This document shows, piece by piece, positions 1-11,213 of a stretch of DNA of 64,000 nucleotides (position 1 is its first letter; every line of letters begins with the position of its first letter). The stretch covers positions 5,952,001-6,016,000 of the forward strand of contig NC_063150.1 in the NCBI RefSeq assembly GCF_020921035.1. Reading direction: 5' to 3'. Origin of the DNA: Rhodamnia argentea (lineage: Eukaryota > Streptophyta > Magnoliopsida > Myrtales > Myrtaceae). Below the pieces are notes generated by a model. It searched no databases. It saw only the letters and a list, made by a program, of their open reading frames with translations, and was not told where the DNA came from. The translations under genes and the position numbers were made by a program.

Positions 1-481
1 AGTCTTCTTGAATGGTGAGGTCACTGCGCTAGTGGTTGACGACCACAAGGTGAGCCAAATAATTCACCACCAGCTCCTGAACTTTTTTGGAATCAAGAAC
101 CATGTTGTTGGAAACAGGAAAGAGGCCATTGAAATCCCCTACTCGGGAAAGAAATTCGACCTCATTCTCATGGACAGGGACATGCCTGTCTTAAATGGCA
201 TAGAGGTACTGTCAACTTTCCTATGACTAAGAGCGCAATAAAGCCAAAGTTCGAAGCAAGAGCCATTAATTTTTTGGGAGATTTTTACTTTCGACTTTTA
301 ACAGGCGACGAAGAAGCTGCGAGATATGGGCGTTAGGAGCACGATCGCTGGTGTTTCTTCTCACTCAATATCAGAAGAGAGGCAAGAATTCTTTGAAGCA
401 GGTCTTGATGACTGTCACGAGAAGCCTTTGACAGCTGCTAAGCTCCTCTCTGTTGTCAGCAAGATCAAGTCCAAGGCGTGA
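1..481 (+). CDS. Type-C two-component response regulator (ARR22/ARR24-like), copy 1, 5' end outside window
   Basis: Receiver-only response regulator; such proteins accept a phosphoryl group from histidine phosphotransfer proteins in cytokinin-type phosphorelays. Two exons are visible: up to 205, then a phase-0 GT-AG intron 206-304, then 305-481 ending in TGA. Visible receiver landmarks are the acidic pair in ALVVDD, the phospho-acceptor Asp in LILMDRDMP, and the conserved Lys in HEKPL near the C-terminus. There is no DNA-binding or other output domain after the receiver, and the short C-terminal tail is as in type-C ARRs. The frame is open to the left edge, so the start codon lies outside the window. 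Exon phase, intron position and much of the 3' flank match the copy at 3635-4141, so the pair is a tandem duplication. Family assignment is from recalled ARR22/24 sequences; which type-C member it is most like is unknown. Confidence 0.85.
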
Positions 482-3400
482 AACTTCATGGCATTACTGA
501 CCAGTCATTGTTCCTTTGAGATGCTGCTGTTGTTAGATAGAGTGTTCAGCATGAGAAAATGTAGCATATTTTTCCTCTTTATGAGTCTTGCTGAAGCTTT
601 CTTCTTTGCTCTCTCTCCTGCTAAGAGAGCATGATCTTGACTCAATCAAATGCTAGGGATATTAAAGCTTTGCAGTAACAATTCATCCACAAATTGCACT
701 TAAGTTGGACAGCAACAGCTACAATTTTGCCAAGTTCTTGTAGGCATTATGGATCTTTTCTTGCAATTTCCTGAAAACTCGACAAAGAACGATGACATCT
801 CTTTGTGAAAATTGTTCATCAGACACTCGTTGTTAGACAAGTTTTCCTTTCTGTTGAAACTAAACATGTGACCTTCTGGTTGGTCAAGCACTGTAATAGC
901 AAAAGAAGCGTGCGATGATTTTTTTTCTTTTTCTTTTTCCTCTTTCTGATGGAAGATTGAACAGTATAATGGTACAGGACAATGAGCTCAAAGTTCTCCT
1001 ATGTTCTGAGGAGTATTAACTTCAAAGAAGTAATGAATGCGGGAGTCAACAGCTGCATCAAGAGGCCGCTGCACCTACAAACTTTGGCTGCGATCCTGGC
1101 TTAGATTGACAGCCAGCTGAACCATTAATGGGTGTCTGATGAGCAATTCTGGGGCTCCACTGTCCCCCTCAGTGTCTCTGAAGTTACGTAATAAGAGTCA
1201 GTCTCGGGAATAAGCATCGATATAGTTACAACACCCTTATGCATCAGTGTTCATGTCAGTTTAAGAAGTAAGGATTCCCCTTTTCACAACTCTCCATTTA
1301 TATCTGGTTCCAACTTTATATTGCCATTCCAAACACGGCTTTCTGTTAATTCACCCGCGAAGTTGGTGCCTACAGACTCACCTTTCGTTTGCCGAGTGTG
1401 CTTAAGTTGGACTCGAACAGCTGTGTTCTTATTAACTTCAAGCAGGCATTACACATCTTTTCATGCGACTTCCTGCAAAACTAGAGTACCCATTTTGTCA
1501 AAACTCGACATACCACACCCTGTTTGGTCAGGAAGTGACATTATGAAGCGCCGGATGACCCTTTTAGAGCTCAATGTTCCTGCATGTCCTGTGCGCAAGG
1601 AAAAGATTTCTTTCATCCCGTGTAACCAGTATGAGTACTAGAACAGTTGAACGCCTCATTGCAAATTTACTTGAAATAACTCCCCGTCAACTTTCACAAC
1701 TCTAGGAAATAGGACTGACCTTGTACTCTTTGCATGCTGTACATATAAGATTCAGTTTCATACTTCATATATGACATGTAAGGAATGATGTGAGATAATG
1801 TACCAACATGTCTTCTCTCTTTCCGATCAGAAACCTTCAGATGCGCATTATATGTCTCTAGGAGCCAAATGTATTGTCCAATTCTACGATTTTGAACCCG
1901 AAATGCAAGTTTCCATCAGAAAGCAACCCCTGAGATTAATGCCTCGTGGTTATATCTGAAATATGGAGAAGTTACTGTAACTCAGTGTATTGCTAATATT
2001 ACTGGGACTAAGCCAATTATAACTCAGAACATATCTGATTGCATGTCTGATAGGTGATAAGTGAAAAGCCGTTTTAAGTGCAACCACAATACCCTTCCTA
2101 ACATTCCAAAGCAGAAAATTTTGGATTATTTTTCCTAATAAAAAATCATTAGAAGATGCTTCGAAAAGGCTGATTACTTAAAACTGTTTCTTTCGTTTTT
2201 CGTCGATGCTGATTACTTTCGCCTGAATAAATGCAATATTTAAGCTAGATTTTTGTTTTGTCGGTGTTTAAGTAAATCCTTTTCTCTGCAATTTGAGAAT
2301 TAAGTATAAGAATGGCGGCTGACTCTTGGAAAATTTTAGCCTATAATTAGGCTGTCTATGCAGTTCAAAAATTTAGTGGAAACTAAATCTACTAGAGAAT
2401 CTATTCATGTCAGATGAAAAATCTTAACAATAGGCTGTTCATTTCATATGTGTTGAATGAAGAAAATATTTCCAAAATGCATTCATGAAATGGCATTTCC
2501 TTTTATCATTCTTCATCCAGAGAAAGAAAGATATTCTTTCAAGAATCATATCCTTCTTCTGTTAAACATGCACTCTCTGCACCTGCTTCTATAATAAATT
2601 CCAGGATATGAAAGATGCCAGACTAGACATAAATGTTGCATTTCAAATGTCTTTAGTTCATTGTGTCTTCATTTTAAGGTTGACCTCTCAACGTAAAAAT
2701 CCAAAAATTTGATTTGCTTTGGTATGAGCTTTATGGATGGTAACTTTGCAACTGCTACACGACGCAGCGATGCTGTAATTTAGTTTAAGAGTGAAATTAT
2801 TTCATGTAAACATTTGTATTTCCGAGCAGCGGAGTTAACATCTTTCGACATTCACTAATGCAGTCATAGGGGATTACATTCTTATGGATCTCATATAATC
2901 TAACTATTTTCGGATCTCTTGGGATTTTTTTTTCCAATTTTACATGTGGTTTCTGATACTTGTTTCCAAACAATACAGAAGCACCAAAATCTTGAGGAAT
3001 TTATCGGGATTGAAAGAAAGCAAGTGGAGGAATATCTTAATGAACCTACAAACCTAGACTAATATGATGCGGCAGGGCAAAAAGGAAAACTGCAAAGACA
3101 GATGACACTTTTTCTGTCTATATGACAAAATCCGATCATTTATTTCTTTGAAAGGTAACATATCATGTATGTATTTGAAAAACGATGCCCTGCACATGCA
3201 GACATTTCTATAGGTCTATTAAAAAGTAGCCTCTGAAGGACAACTCGGTGTACGTTTCCTTTCATAAAAGTGGGAACGGAATGTCGAATCGATGAGTTCA
3301 TAGAAAGAGGAATTTCTAAGAGGATGCCAATCAACTCAAGCGCGATTTCTGTCCATTTCTAGCTGAATTCGACATTCGTTGCTCAACAAGAAAAAGCTGC

Positions 3401-3634
3401 TTATTAATGAGTATAACCCAGAAATGGAAAAGATACGATTCATGGATTTCATGAAAAATCCAAGTGATTTCATCATATCTGGTTCTCTTCCTCACTAATT
3501 AATCTCAACCGACCTCACACACAGCCCTTTTTATAGGCCTCCCTTTTGTTTGATATGAAGAACTCATTAGTCATTACAACCACTGCAGACATAGAGTTAA
3601 TCCTGAGGTCCAGTACAGCATTCATAGAAAGAGA
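482..3634. other. Spacer between the two response-regulator genes
   Basis: About 3.1 kb of AT-rich sequence without a recognisable coding gene. The first about 200 bases are the 3' untranslated region of copy 1 and are visibly related to the stretch after copy 2 (4150-4340), including a shared segment ending in AAGAGAGCATGATC. From about 3240 the sequence is probably the promoter and leader of copy 2; part of it (about 3300-3410) recurs at 5985-6120. I see nothing else that I can name. Confidence 0.5.
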
Positions 3635-4141
3635 ATGCCGACAAGTCAATTGCATGGTGTCTCTAGCCCAAAGTGCGAGGTCACTGCACTTGTGGTCGAT
3701 GACGACACGGTTAGCCAAATGATTCACCACAAGCTCCTGAACATCCTTGGAATCGAGAACGATGTCGTCGTGAACGGGAAACAGGCGGTTGACATCCACC
3801 TATCTGGCAAGAAATTTGACCTCATTCTCATGGATAGGGACATGCCTGTCATGAATGGCATAGAGGTACTATTGACTTTCCTATGGTCTAACTAAGAGCT
3901 AGAGAAAACCTAAGCTTGAAGCAAGGAAAAAGCCATCGGAAATTAATGTTTTGTTTTTTGACAGGCAACAAAGAAACTGCGAGACATGGGCATTAGGAGC
4001 ACCATTGCAGGCGTTTCATCTCACTCATCCTCGAAAGAAAAACAAGAATTCTTCGAAGCGGGTCTTGATGTATATCATGAGAAGCCTTTGTCAGTTGCTA
4101 AGCTCCTCTCTGTTGTCAGTAAGATCAAGCATAAGGCATAG
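3635..4141 (+). CDS. Type-C two-component response regulator (ARR22/ARR24-like), copy 2
   Basis: Complete receiver-only response regulator of about 135 residues in two exons, 3635-3865 and 3965-4141, joined across a phase-0 GT-AG intron. The start is the ATG at 3635, which gives a short N-terminal lead before the first receiver strand (ALVVDDD). Visible motifs are the acidic cluster VVDDD, the phospho-acceptor Asp in LILMDRDMP, and the Lys in YHEKPL. Type-C ARRs such as ARR22 are known as small receivers able to interact with or dephosphorylate phosphotransfer proteins, often with reproductive or seed expression; that role is inferred here from family only. Compared with copy 1 the protein is well conserved, and both frames are open, so both may be functional. 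Confidence 0.87.
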
Positions 4142-4589
4142 CGTGAACGTGCACGGCAGTATTTAACCGCTGTTCCCTTGAGATATTGATGATGTCGGCC
4201 TGAATGTACTGCATAAGAAAGTGCAGCATTTTTTTCCCTTCTTATATGGTTCAATGAAGGAACTTTATAGGCATGCTGAAGTTTTCTTTTTTTGCTCTGC
4301 CTCTCCTGTAAGAGAGCATGATCCTGACTCATCACATGCTAATGCTTTGTACTAGGACTTATAACTAATCTTTAAAGGGATGTTCAAATAAGTTGAAACC
4401 AGATACAAAGTGGTTAGCTCATTTTGAATGGCCAATGTCTGTGAACTTTCCAGATTGTTTAGTCTATCTAACTAAATTTAAAGTTCTTCCATCCGGATTT
4501 TTCTTAAGTGGCATATATCAGTTCTTCACACGATAGAGCAAGATAATGAGACTTGGTTTGATTGCGGGACTCCTAATTCTATAGCGTAC

Positions 4590-5140
4590 TTGTATGACGG
4601 ATTTGATGCGACCAATGAGCTATCGACATGTGTCCTTGGTCGCCTGATGGGAACGGAGCCAGCGCCCCACGGTTACCGATTGCAGGACTAACCGGGTGGG
4701 ATGCATCAGGATGACCCCGTTGGCGTGGCACCAGTTGAATCCCTAAGTCTTGAGTTGATCCCACTGGAGGGGGTGGTAGTCTAACCACCACCCAAAAAGC
4801 CGGGTGCATATCGGTCCACTACAGTGGCCTAACTGTAGCCCTGACCCATCTGACAGGTCAGGGCAACGCCTGTAAACGCATTTAAAAGGTAAGTCACCTG
4901 TAAATACAGGCTATTCATGCCCAGGCACGCATAAGCCAGTTCTGTCCTCCAAATACTGAGTCTATTCCTCCCACTCTTTGCAGTTACCGACTTACGTATC
5001 GGAAGGCCAATCCGGATCACACCGCATGCCTTAACCTGTTATATGTGGGTGCATGTCGAATCCTCCATCAGAGCTTGGGCTGCCTTCAAAAGGACCAGAT
5101 TGAACTTCGGCGTGTACGGTGATACTTCTGGTAAAAATGG
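4590..5140 (+). mobile_element. Solo or partial LTR, Gypsy-type (approximate ends)
   Basis: A GC-rich block unlike its AT-rich surroundings. The tail contains a stretch of the kind usual in the R/U5 part of plant Gypsy LTRs (CTCCCACTCTTTGCAG followed by an ACCGACTTACGTATCGG-like segment). No coding part (gag or pol) is seen beside it, so it is probably a solo or truncated LTR. Ends were judged by composition; no target-site duplication was established. It is a fossil. Confidence 0.45.
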
Positions 5141-5770
5141 GTGTCCCAAGCATTTTATGATGTCCATATGTTGTATATACACCAGGATCTGTCACTACAG
5201 ATCTCCTCTAAATTTGATTCTATTATTGATGACAGCCAACTTAAGTTGGATGAGATTTCAGTGGTGGAAAGTACATAAAAGGAAATTTTTTGAACATTTA
5301 AATCTGAGAAAAGGAGAATGATAAGGGAAATAACTACTTGCCGAATCTTTGGTTAGTCCATGATTTATGAGTTATTTGTTTTTGCTGGAATGCGCTAGTC
5401 AAGGGAGTCCTAGTTCAAGTTTTCCTGATGGGACCAAGATTTTTTTTTACTTTCTTGCTAGAACTAGACTCTTCTGCCGTATGTACCTCCTCCATATTCT
5501 GCTGAGTAATGTCCATCTGACTCATCCAATATGGTTATTCCGTACCCCTATTTTCTTTTTTATGGATGATGAGATTCCATTTATATAGTGTCAATTCCAC
5601 TAGAATCCAAGCCTTTACAAAGGAGATTCATATTTTTCCAGAAGATTTGAGGAGATCGATTCACGGCTGCCAACCATATATTTGAAATCTTAACTATTCA
5701 AAGACGAAAAACCAGAAAAAAAACATTCATTAGGAATCAACAATGAAACATCACAACCAAGAATCGAGGT
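5141..5770. other. Intergenic stretch, nothing recognised
   Basis: AT-rich sequence between the LTR fragment and the LINE scrap. Short open frames are present, but none shows family features or codon bias that I recognise. Confidence 0.35.
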
Positions 5771-5774
5771 GTTC

Positions 5775-5960
5775 TAACTCTCCTTTCCTTACAACTAGAT
5801 TCCATCGATCTTGTGCAGAACAAGGCTTCAATCCCACACAAAATGCAGCTTGAAGCTCCGCCAAAGAGTCTGATCTGGGTGGTGGCCAATACCATTCATC
5901 TCCTCAAATTACTGAAGCAATCTTTGCATGTAAATCAACTGCAAAGTCATAGATTACTCT
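5775..5960 (-). mobile_element. Non-LTR retrotransposon (LINE) fragment, region near the reverse-transcriptase zinc-binding domain
   Basis: Read on the minus strand, this stretch translates to a segment with WYWPPPRSDSLAELQ. This resembles the W-x-WP-x-x-R-S-x-x-L-x-E-L/I-Q pattern that precedes the zf-RVT domain in plant LINE polyproteins. An in-frame stop interrupts it shortly before the motif (after KIASVI), and no more of the element is evident on either side. Identification rests on this short motif alone. Confidence 0.45.
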
Positions 5961-5984
5961 GTTAAGAAAAGCTTCATTAAGCAC

Positions 5985-6120
5985 CCCGAAAGTAGGAAAG
6001 GCATTTTGAATCGACCGAGGGATTTCTAAGAGGATGCCAATCGACTGATGTGTGATTTCTGGCCATTTCCAGCTGAATTCCACATTCGTTGGTCCACAAG
6101 AAAAAGCTGCTTATTACTTG
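5985..6120 (+). repeat. Partial copy of the region upstream of response-regulator copy 2
   Basis: The segment beginning around GGATTTCTAAGAGGATGCC and running to AAGAAAAAGCTGCTTATTA is clearly related to about 3300-3410, upstream of the copy 2 gene. No receiver coding sequence follows it. It is probably the remnant of a third repeat unit of the response-regulator tandem array. Confidence 0.6.
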
Positions 6121-6129
6121 AAAAAACTG

Positions 6130-6480
6130 TTAAAAGGCGAAGAAAAGAGCAGCTGTGCATAAAATGACAGTGACAGGATAGTTTAGGAGACGAGACTCTG
6201 CTTCCATCAATTTCTTTTCCACTTCTCGCTCCTTGTTATCCATATGAATACATATTTCCACCATCGCAAGGGCTCGACTTTGCTTGAGTTCTTCAATTTT
6301 TTGGTGTGCACGCCAAATAAGATATTCCTGCAAAGAATGTTGCAAAAATTCAGTCATGGAAGGACATCATATGCTTGAAAGCAAGAGAAAAAATGTGGCA
6401 GAAAGGTGGAACACAGTGTATACCTATCTAGTCTTGGCTTCGTTCTCAGCATATCTAACCCTTACTTCATGACATTCCTC
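6130..6480 (-). CDS. Unrecognised C-terminal exons: coiled coil with a C-terminal membrane segment
   Basis: On the minus strand an exon beginning after an acceptor-like TTTGCAG near 6319 encodes about 60 residues rich in E, K and R (coiled-coil-like), ending in a hydrophobic stretch (VTVILCTAALFFAF) and a stop at 6130. This is the layout of a tail-anchored membrane protein. A possible preceding exon ends near 6460 at a GTAAGG donor (…IEECHE). No upstream gene body is found before the SMG1 pseudogene region, so this is either the end of a gene with large introns or a stranded fragment. I do not recognise the family. Confidence 0.35.
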
Positions 6481-7420
6481 AATCTACAAAACACAGACAT
6501 ATTATACCCAGAACCATAAAATTAGTAGCACCTACCTTAACCTAAGTGCGCTAAGGCAAACAGTTGGCTTGCATTCAAAAATGTATAAGACAATATAGGG
6601 ATTTTACCTTGATCATTTGTCCTTTCATCAGCAGTCCAAGTGGCTTGGGTTCCACTTACTGTTGTTCCAGAGCTGACACAAGTGCAATGCACTGATATAG
6701 ATAGGGAACTCTCAAAGCTCGTAGCTGAGTTAGATCATGGTGTGTCATCATCTCTCACTGCAATGCAAGTTTACTCTCTAGCCTTGTAGATGATTCTTCC
6801 TCTAAATTACCTTACGACCAACATGGTGTATAGGTGGGCTCTAATTTTTGAGTTAAGATTAGGTGTTCTTACATCTGATATCATTTCCATTGCCCGTAGA
6901 CAGGGTGCTTAATTGATATCTAAGCCACTAAACGATTCTCGTGAGTCGGTCAAACATGCTTATGATGACCTGCTGTCCAAACAACGGTTAATATGCCTTG
7001 GAGATAGGGAAAGTTGGAGATGAGTGCGCTGAGCTAGTGAACTCTGTTGGCTCTGAGGCTGAATCTAAAGCTAAGGACCGTCTTCTCTCTAGTTTCATGA
7101 AGTACATACAATCTGCCAATGTAGAAGAGAAAGATCATTTAAAATCACTGGTTTATCCTGGCCAATCTGAGTATGGGGACACAAACAAGGCGAGGTATCA
7201 TAGCCAATTAGCAGACAAAAAAGAGAAGGCCTTCTCTCTGTTGAAGCTGTTGTATCTATTTATGATGATGGGACAAACGGGTTCTTGACATGGCTGATCA
7301 CAATGGAAAGGGAATGGAAGCAGGTCTCTGGATGAATCCTCATCTTTGTTTGGTGAACTCGAAGAGCTAGTAGAGAAATGCTTGATGGTTAGTGAATTTC
7401 TGAATGATTTACGGCATTTT

Positions 7421-8048
7421 TGTTGGGACTTTGGTCTCCAAATCCCATAAGAAGATAAATGAGAAGTGAAGGATGGAGCAAAATCCAAACAAACATGTTT
7501 GTCTGATTTTTTTCTTTGAACAAACATGTTCTTTTGGAAGATGTCTATTCGATTTCGTGACTCTTCATTCTTTTGAAAGGTGTCTATTTGATTTCGTGAC
7601 TCTTCATTTTATTGGAAAATGTCCATTCGGTTTCGTAACTCTTCATTCGTTTGAAAGAGAACTGTTCGGATTAGTAACTCTTCGTTCTCAACCTTTAGTT
7701 CGTGACTCTTCGCATCATTGTCTATAAATAAAGCATTGACCGTCACATGAAAAAACTACTACCATTTTTACTTCATTATTCATCATTTATGCGATTATTC
7801 TACGAAGTGCGTTCGAAGGTTTCCTCTGAAGAAGTATCGCTTTAAAGGAAAGGCGATCCGTTTTATCCTGGGAGGCAATTGTCCAAGACCCTTGGGTACC
7901 GATTGAGGGGACAAATTTGTCTTAAGGACACAACGTCATTTCGTTGGGCTCGGATCATTCCTCTACGTTCAGATTACTCATTTGCATTTGGTTTCAGATT
8001 TGTCGATCAACGTTATTCTACATATACGAACACTTATAGGCGACTACA
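7421..8048 (+). mobile_element. Solo LTR (628 bp) inside the SMG1 pseudogene, with 5-bp target-site duplication
   Basis: The block starts TGTTGGGACTTTGG and ends CGACTACA, the usual TG...CA ends, and is flanked by identical ATTTT at 7416-7420 and 8049-8053. It separates two SMG1-like segments. A TATA-like TCTATAAATAAAG near 7721-7733 fits an LTR promoter. No internal region, gag or pol is present, so it is a solo LTR left by recombination. I cannot assign Copia versus Gypsy with confidence. The insertion is younger than the pseudogene copy. Fossil, non-coding. Confidence 0.8.
7535..7705 (+). repeat. 39-bp direct tandem repeat inside the solo LTR (about 4 copies)
   Basis: The unit, roughly TCTTTTGAAAGGTGTCTATT followed by a CGATTTCGTGACTCTTCAT-like half, is repeated about four times with increasing divergence. 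Because 39 is a multiple of three, it makes an open frame with a repeating 13-residue pattern that is not a gene. It probably lies in the U3 part of the LTR, where such repeats can carry enhancer sites. Confidence 0.8.
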
Positions 8049-9232
8049 ATTTTTGCTGACTGGGATGTTCCTTGCGGTGACAACAGCATGGAAAGTCGGG
8101 AATTTTTTTTCTGAAGAAAACTGGGCATCCATTTTCAAAAGCGATGTTGTTTCCAGTAAAAACTTGGTTGATCAATTGTCTGTTGTTGTTTTACTCGACA
8201 AGATCAGGAATGCTGTTACATTCAATTTAGAGTTTGCAGATGTATTTGGATCGGTCTCACAAGTTCGTGGCACTATTGACACTGCATTCGAGCAGCTATT
8301 GGAAGTTGAAATGGAGCAGGGAACTATCATTGAACGATAACAGGATTACTTTGTAAAGGTAGCCTCATCACTGAGCGGCCGTTGGCTGTGGAAGAAGAAT
8401 CTCTTAAGTGTGGGGATCATCTCTCCTGGGAAGAGGCTGAAGAATTAGCATCTCAGGAAGAATGTTGTAGGGCACAACTGGACCAGCTCCACCAGTCCTG
8501 GAACCAGAGGGACAAACGTACTTTTTCTCTCATTAAGAGAGACAGATGTTGAAAGTCTCTTGAGTTCATGTCGACATCATTTTCAGTCTTTAATGAATGC
8601 TGAAGAAGAAATAGGCTTGCATGCTTTAAGAAGCAAAGCACTCTCGTCCACATTATAGTCAATCCCTTCCACGAATTAGAATCACTAGACAAATTTCTGT
8701 ACAGTTGGTACTTCGGCTTTGAAGGCAGGCATCAGGGCTCCTAATTTAGCAGATTGTGTAAGTTATGGGCAAGCGCTATGTGAAAAAGTCTGGAAGTTTG
8801 GTGGTTCTGGGAAGAAAGTTACCTTCTTTATCTGGAAAATAAAAGGGCAGGGTGCATGAGCTCAAAGAGAACGTAAAGGAGTGCTTATATATTTGTTCAG
8901 ATGGAATGGATGCATGACATTCTATTGACGCCCTCACACGATATCCGGGTCACATTGCATAAATAGCTATTCAGTGGTGACAACCTGCGACAAAATTATA
9001 CTAAATATCAACAGGCAAAGACCGTTGGAAGTAATGCAATCTGCTGCATCCTGAATAGCTCGGTCAATTGTGGGCCCGCAAGCAGTTGAAAGAACTTCCG
9101 TTGCTGCAGAAGGACAGCTAGAAAGGGCAATGGGATGGGCGTGTGGAGGTAGCTGTTCTGGTCTTGCTGGGAATAGTTCCAGCAAAATGTCAAAAGTTCC
9201 TCCTGAGTTCCACGAGCATTTAACTAGTAGAC

Positions 9233-10550
9233 TATGATTTAGTGGGGACTCTATCTAGATTCTAATGTGTGGCACTCTCTTTTCCATTTTTCTATTTTGT
9301 CTAGATGATCGTGGCCTAGATCTAGAAATTTGTTCTTCTTGATTCTTTTAAACTCGCGCTTTTTTCACTCCCCTTATGACTTTGACACTTCTTTTTGAGT
9401 GCATTTTGACCATCATATCATTTGTGTGCCCCACCACTTATGGTACAATTTTAAATTATTTCCTTTTTTTTTGTCAACTCTTTTATTTCGTTTTTCTTTT
9501 TTTCCTTGTGGGTCCCCCTCTTTTCTCCTTTTCTTCTTCTTCTTCCTCCTTCCCACGTCTCCCACTTGTCTCTCTGTTATCTCTCTTGCACGACATACCC
9601 TCTCTATGCCTCACACTCCTTCCAAGAACCTTGGCGTTCTTGTTTATTATCTATGATGTCAATCTGGTCTTCCTCCACACTTTCGCCGATGAAGCTATTT
9701 GACACCCAAAAACTTGAGCTAGGGTTAGGAGCTACGTCGCGAGTGACCCAAGTTGTGCCAAAAGAGTTAGGAGTGGAGTTTGGCACAAAAAAACCTTCTC
9801 CTAGTGTGGGTTCTAGTTAGAAGCAATTCCTCACAAACATAAAAAAAAATAAAAATTGTTATTGACATATGTCTCGCTCCTAATACATCGTCACGACGGC
9901 ATCGTTTGGTAGCCAATTTGAGGAAGCTACTTTATCCGGCTCGCTTTTGAGGCTATTGAGGTGGTTTTCCACGGGAGGTGCGAGGGTGACATGCTTGTGC
10001 GTGCATGTGATGATTTGGTCATGCAGTGAAGTTTGACGGGCACATATCAATAGTCCGAATCGCTCGAGAGAGGCGCACTTCCGTGTTTGTTTCGAGGACT
10101 CAGCTTGCTCTGTTTCCTTCAATTTGATGTTGAGCAAACGCCATCGCAACTATTTTAAGTGATTCGGTCTTGGTCTTGGTCTTGGCCTTTTGATTGGTTG
10201 ATACCATCGTCTTCAGCCTAGGCTATCGTATCGCAACTAGCTACCGTCTGATAACGTTTGGCTCTAGGAAGTGGCAAGATGACCTTCTCAACCCCTCTCT
10301 AGTCATTGCGTGAATCGAATAGGGGTGCCATTGAGAATATATGCTGCGATAATAAGTCGTCTTGATGAATAGATGCTCTTGTTAAAAAAAAAAAAAAAAC
10401 CTTCGAGTTGTGATTCCGCAATTGGCATGGAACGGAAGGAGGAGGAGGAGGAAAGCGGGACCCACAAGGAAAAAAAGAATAAACAAAATAAAGGAGTAGA
10501 CCAAATAAAAAAATCATATAAAATTATATCAAAAGTGATGGGACACGTAA
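9233..10550. repeat. Spacer with diverged inverted repeat (about 9425-9545 against 10425-10550)
   Basis: The sequence around 9440-9520 (…TTTTTCCTTGTGGGTCCC) is related to the reverse complement of about 10440-10545 (GGGACCCACAAGGAAAAA…). The arms are about 110-120 bases and around 900 bases of non-coding sequence lie between them. This is the architecture of a non-autonomous terminal-inverted-repeat element, but neither clean ends nor a target-site duplication could be set; the right arm is abutted by an hAT element. Open frames in the arms are low-complexity artefacts. Confidence 0.45.
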
Positions 10551-11213
10551 TAGGGGTGAGCGGTTCCCGGTTCGGTCCGTTTCTCACTTTTCGGAATCAC
10601 GGACCAGACCGGCCTCCCTCTGAATCGAGAATCGGACCGGACCGGACCGTCGGTCCTGTCCGGCTCCAAAGGTTTCGGGTCTGCGATTCTAAAAAGTGGA
10701 GGTACACTTTGATAGAAGACACGATCGAGCTCGAGATCGAAGAAATAAGAGTCGATGTACCACGAGTTCGGTGGAATCAAGGCCTCTTCAATTGGCGGCT
10801 CCAGATCGAACTCATCCACCAACAACTTGGTTGCAGACGGTGCCAATGAAGTCCGAGGCGAGACAAACGATGGGATGACTTAGGACTCGTCTGTGTAGAG
10901 AGAGAAGTGAAGATTGGATAGTGGAGAGGTAAGAAAAAATGTCTACAGCGCTACGCTGAAGTGAAGCAAAGAAACCCTAAAGGATCTAAACCTAAACAAC
11001 AAGTAAATGTTAGGTTTGCTTTTTAAAAAAAAAATTTTTAAAAAAAACTAGCCCGATCTTAGAACTTGGAATTGAGAACCGGACCGCCCGGTCACCGGTT
11101 CTAATTTTAGAACCTGGGAATTGGACCGGATCCCCCTAAAATCGAGAATCGGACCATCGATCTCGATCCAGTCCGGACAGTCCCGATCCGAGCGGTCTTT
11201 TTGCTCACCCCTA
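10551..11213. mobile_element. Non-autonomous hAT-type DNA transposon (663 bp)
   Basis: Terminal inverted repeats TAGGGGTGAGC at 10551 and GCTCACCCCTA ending at 11213, flanked by 8-bp duplications ACACGTAA (10543-10550) and CCACGTAA (11214-11221) that differ at one base. Subterminal regions are rich in CGGACCGG/CCGGTCC motifs, as in many short plant hAT elements. No transposase is encoded. It lies about 0.7 kb upstream of the MGAT2 start codon. Confidence 0.85.

Larger units (their letters stand above)
6634..9232 (+). pseudogene. SMG1: Degenerate copy of the C-terminal region of SMG1 (PIKK of nonsense-mediated decay)
   Basis: Translated segments in several frames match my memory of the long, plant-conserved region of SMG1 in order: VPLTVVPEL, a block containing AELDHGVSSSLTAMQVYSLAL, AECVELVNS-like and ESKAKDRLLSSFMKY, then (after an inserted LTR) ENWASIFKS, SQVRGTIDTAFEQLLEVE, LSWEEAEELASQEE, WNQRDKRTFSLIKR, VQMEWMHD, and finally AEGQLERAMGWACGG and PPEFHEHL. 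Stops and frame changes recur between blocks, and roughly a hundred expected residues are missing between the segments near 8850 and 8860. Functional SMG1 phosphorylates UPF1; this copy lacks the kinase domain and cannot do so. The blocks follow each other without obvious introns, so it may be a processed or partly processed copy, but the parent's intron map is needed to tell. Confidence 0.75.

Noticed and set aside
7473-7727. An 84-codon frame with repeating FERCLFDFVTLHS-like units
   Set aside because: Caused by the 39-bp tandem repeat of a solo LTR; the period is divisible by three.
9376-9702. Overlapping Phe/Ser/Leu-rich frames suggesting a membrane protein
   Set aside because: Pyrimidine-rich low-complexity DNA in one arm of an inverted repeat; several frames are open at once.
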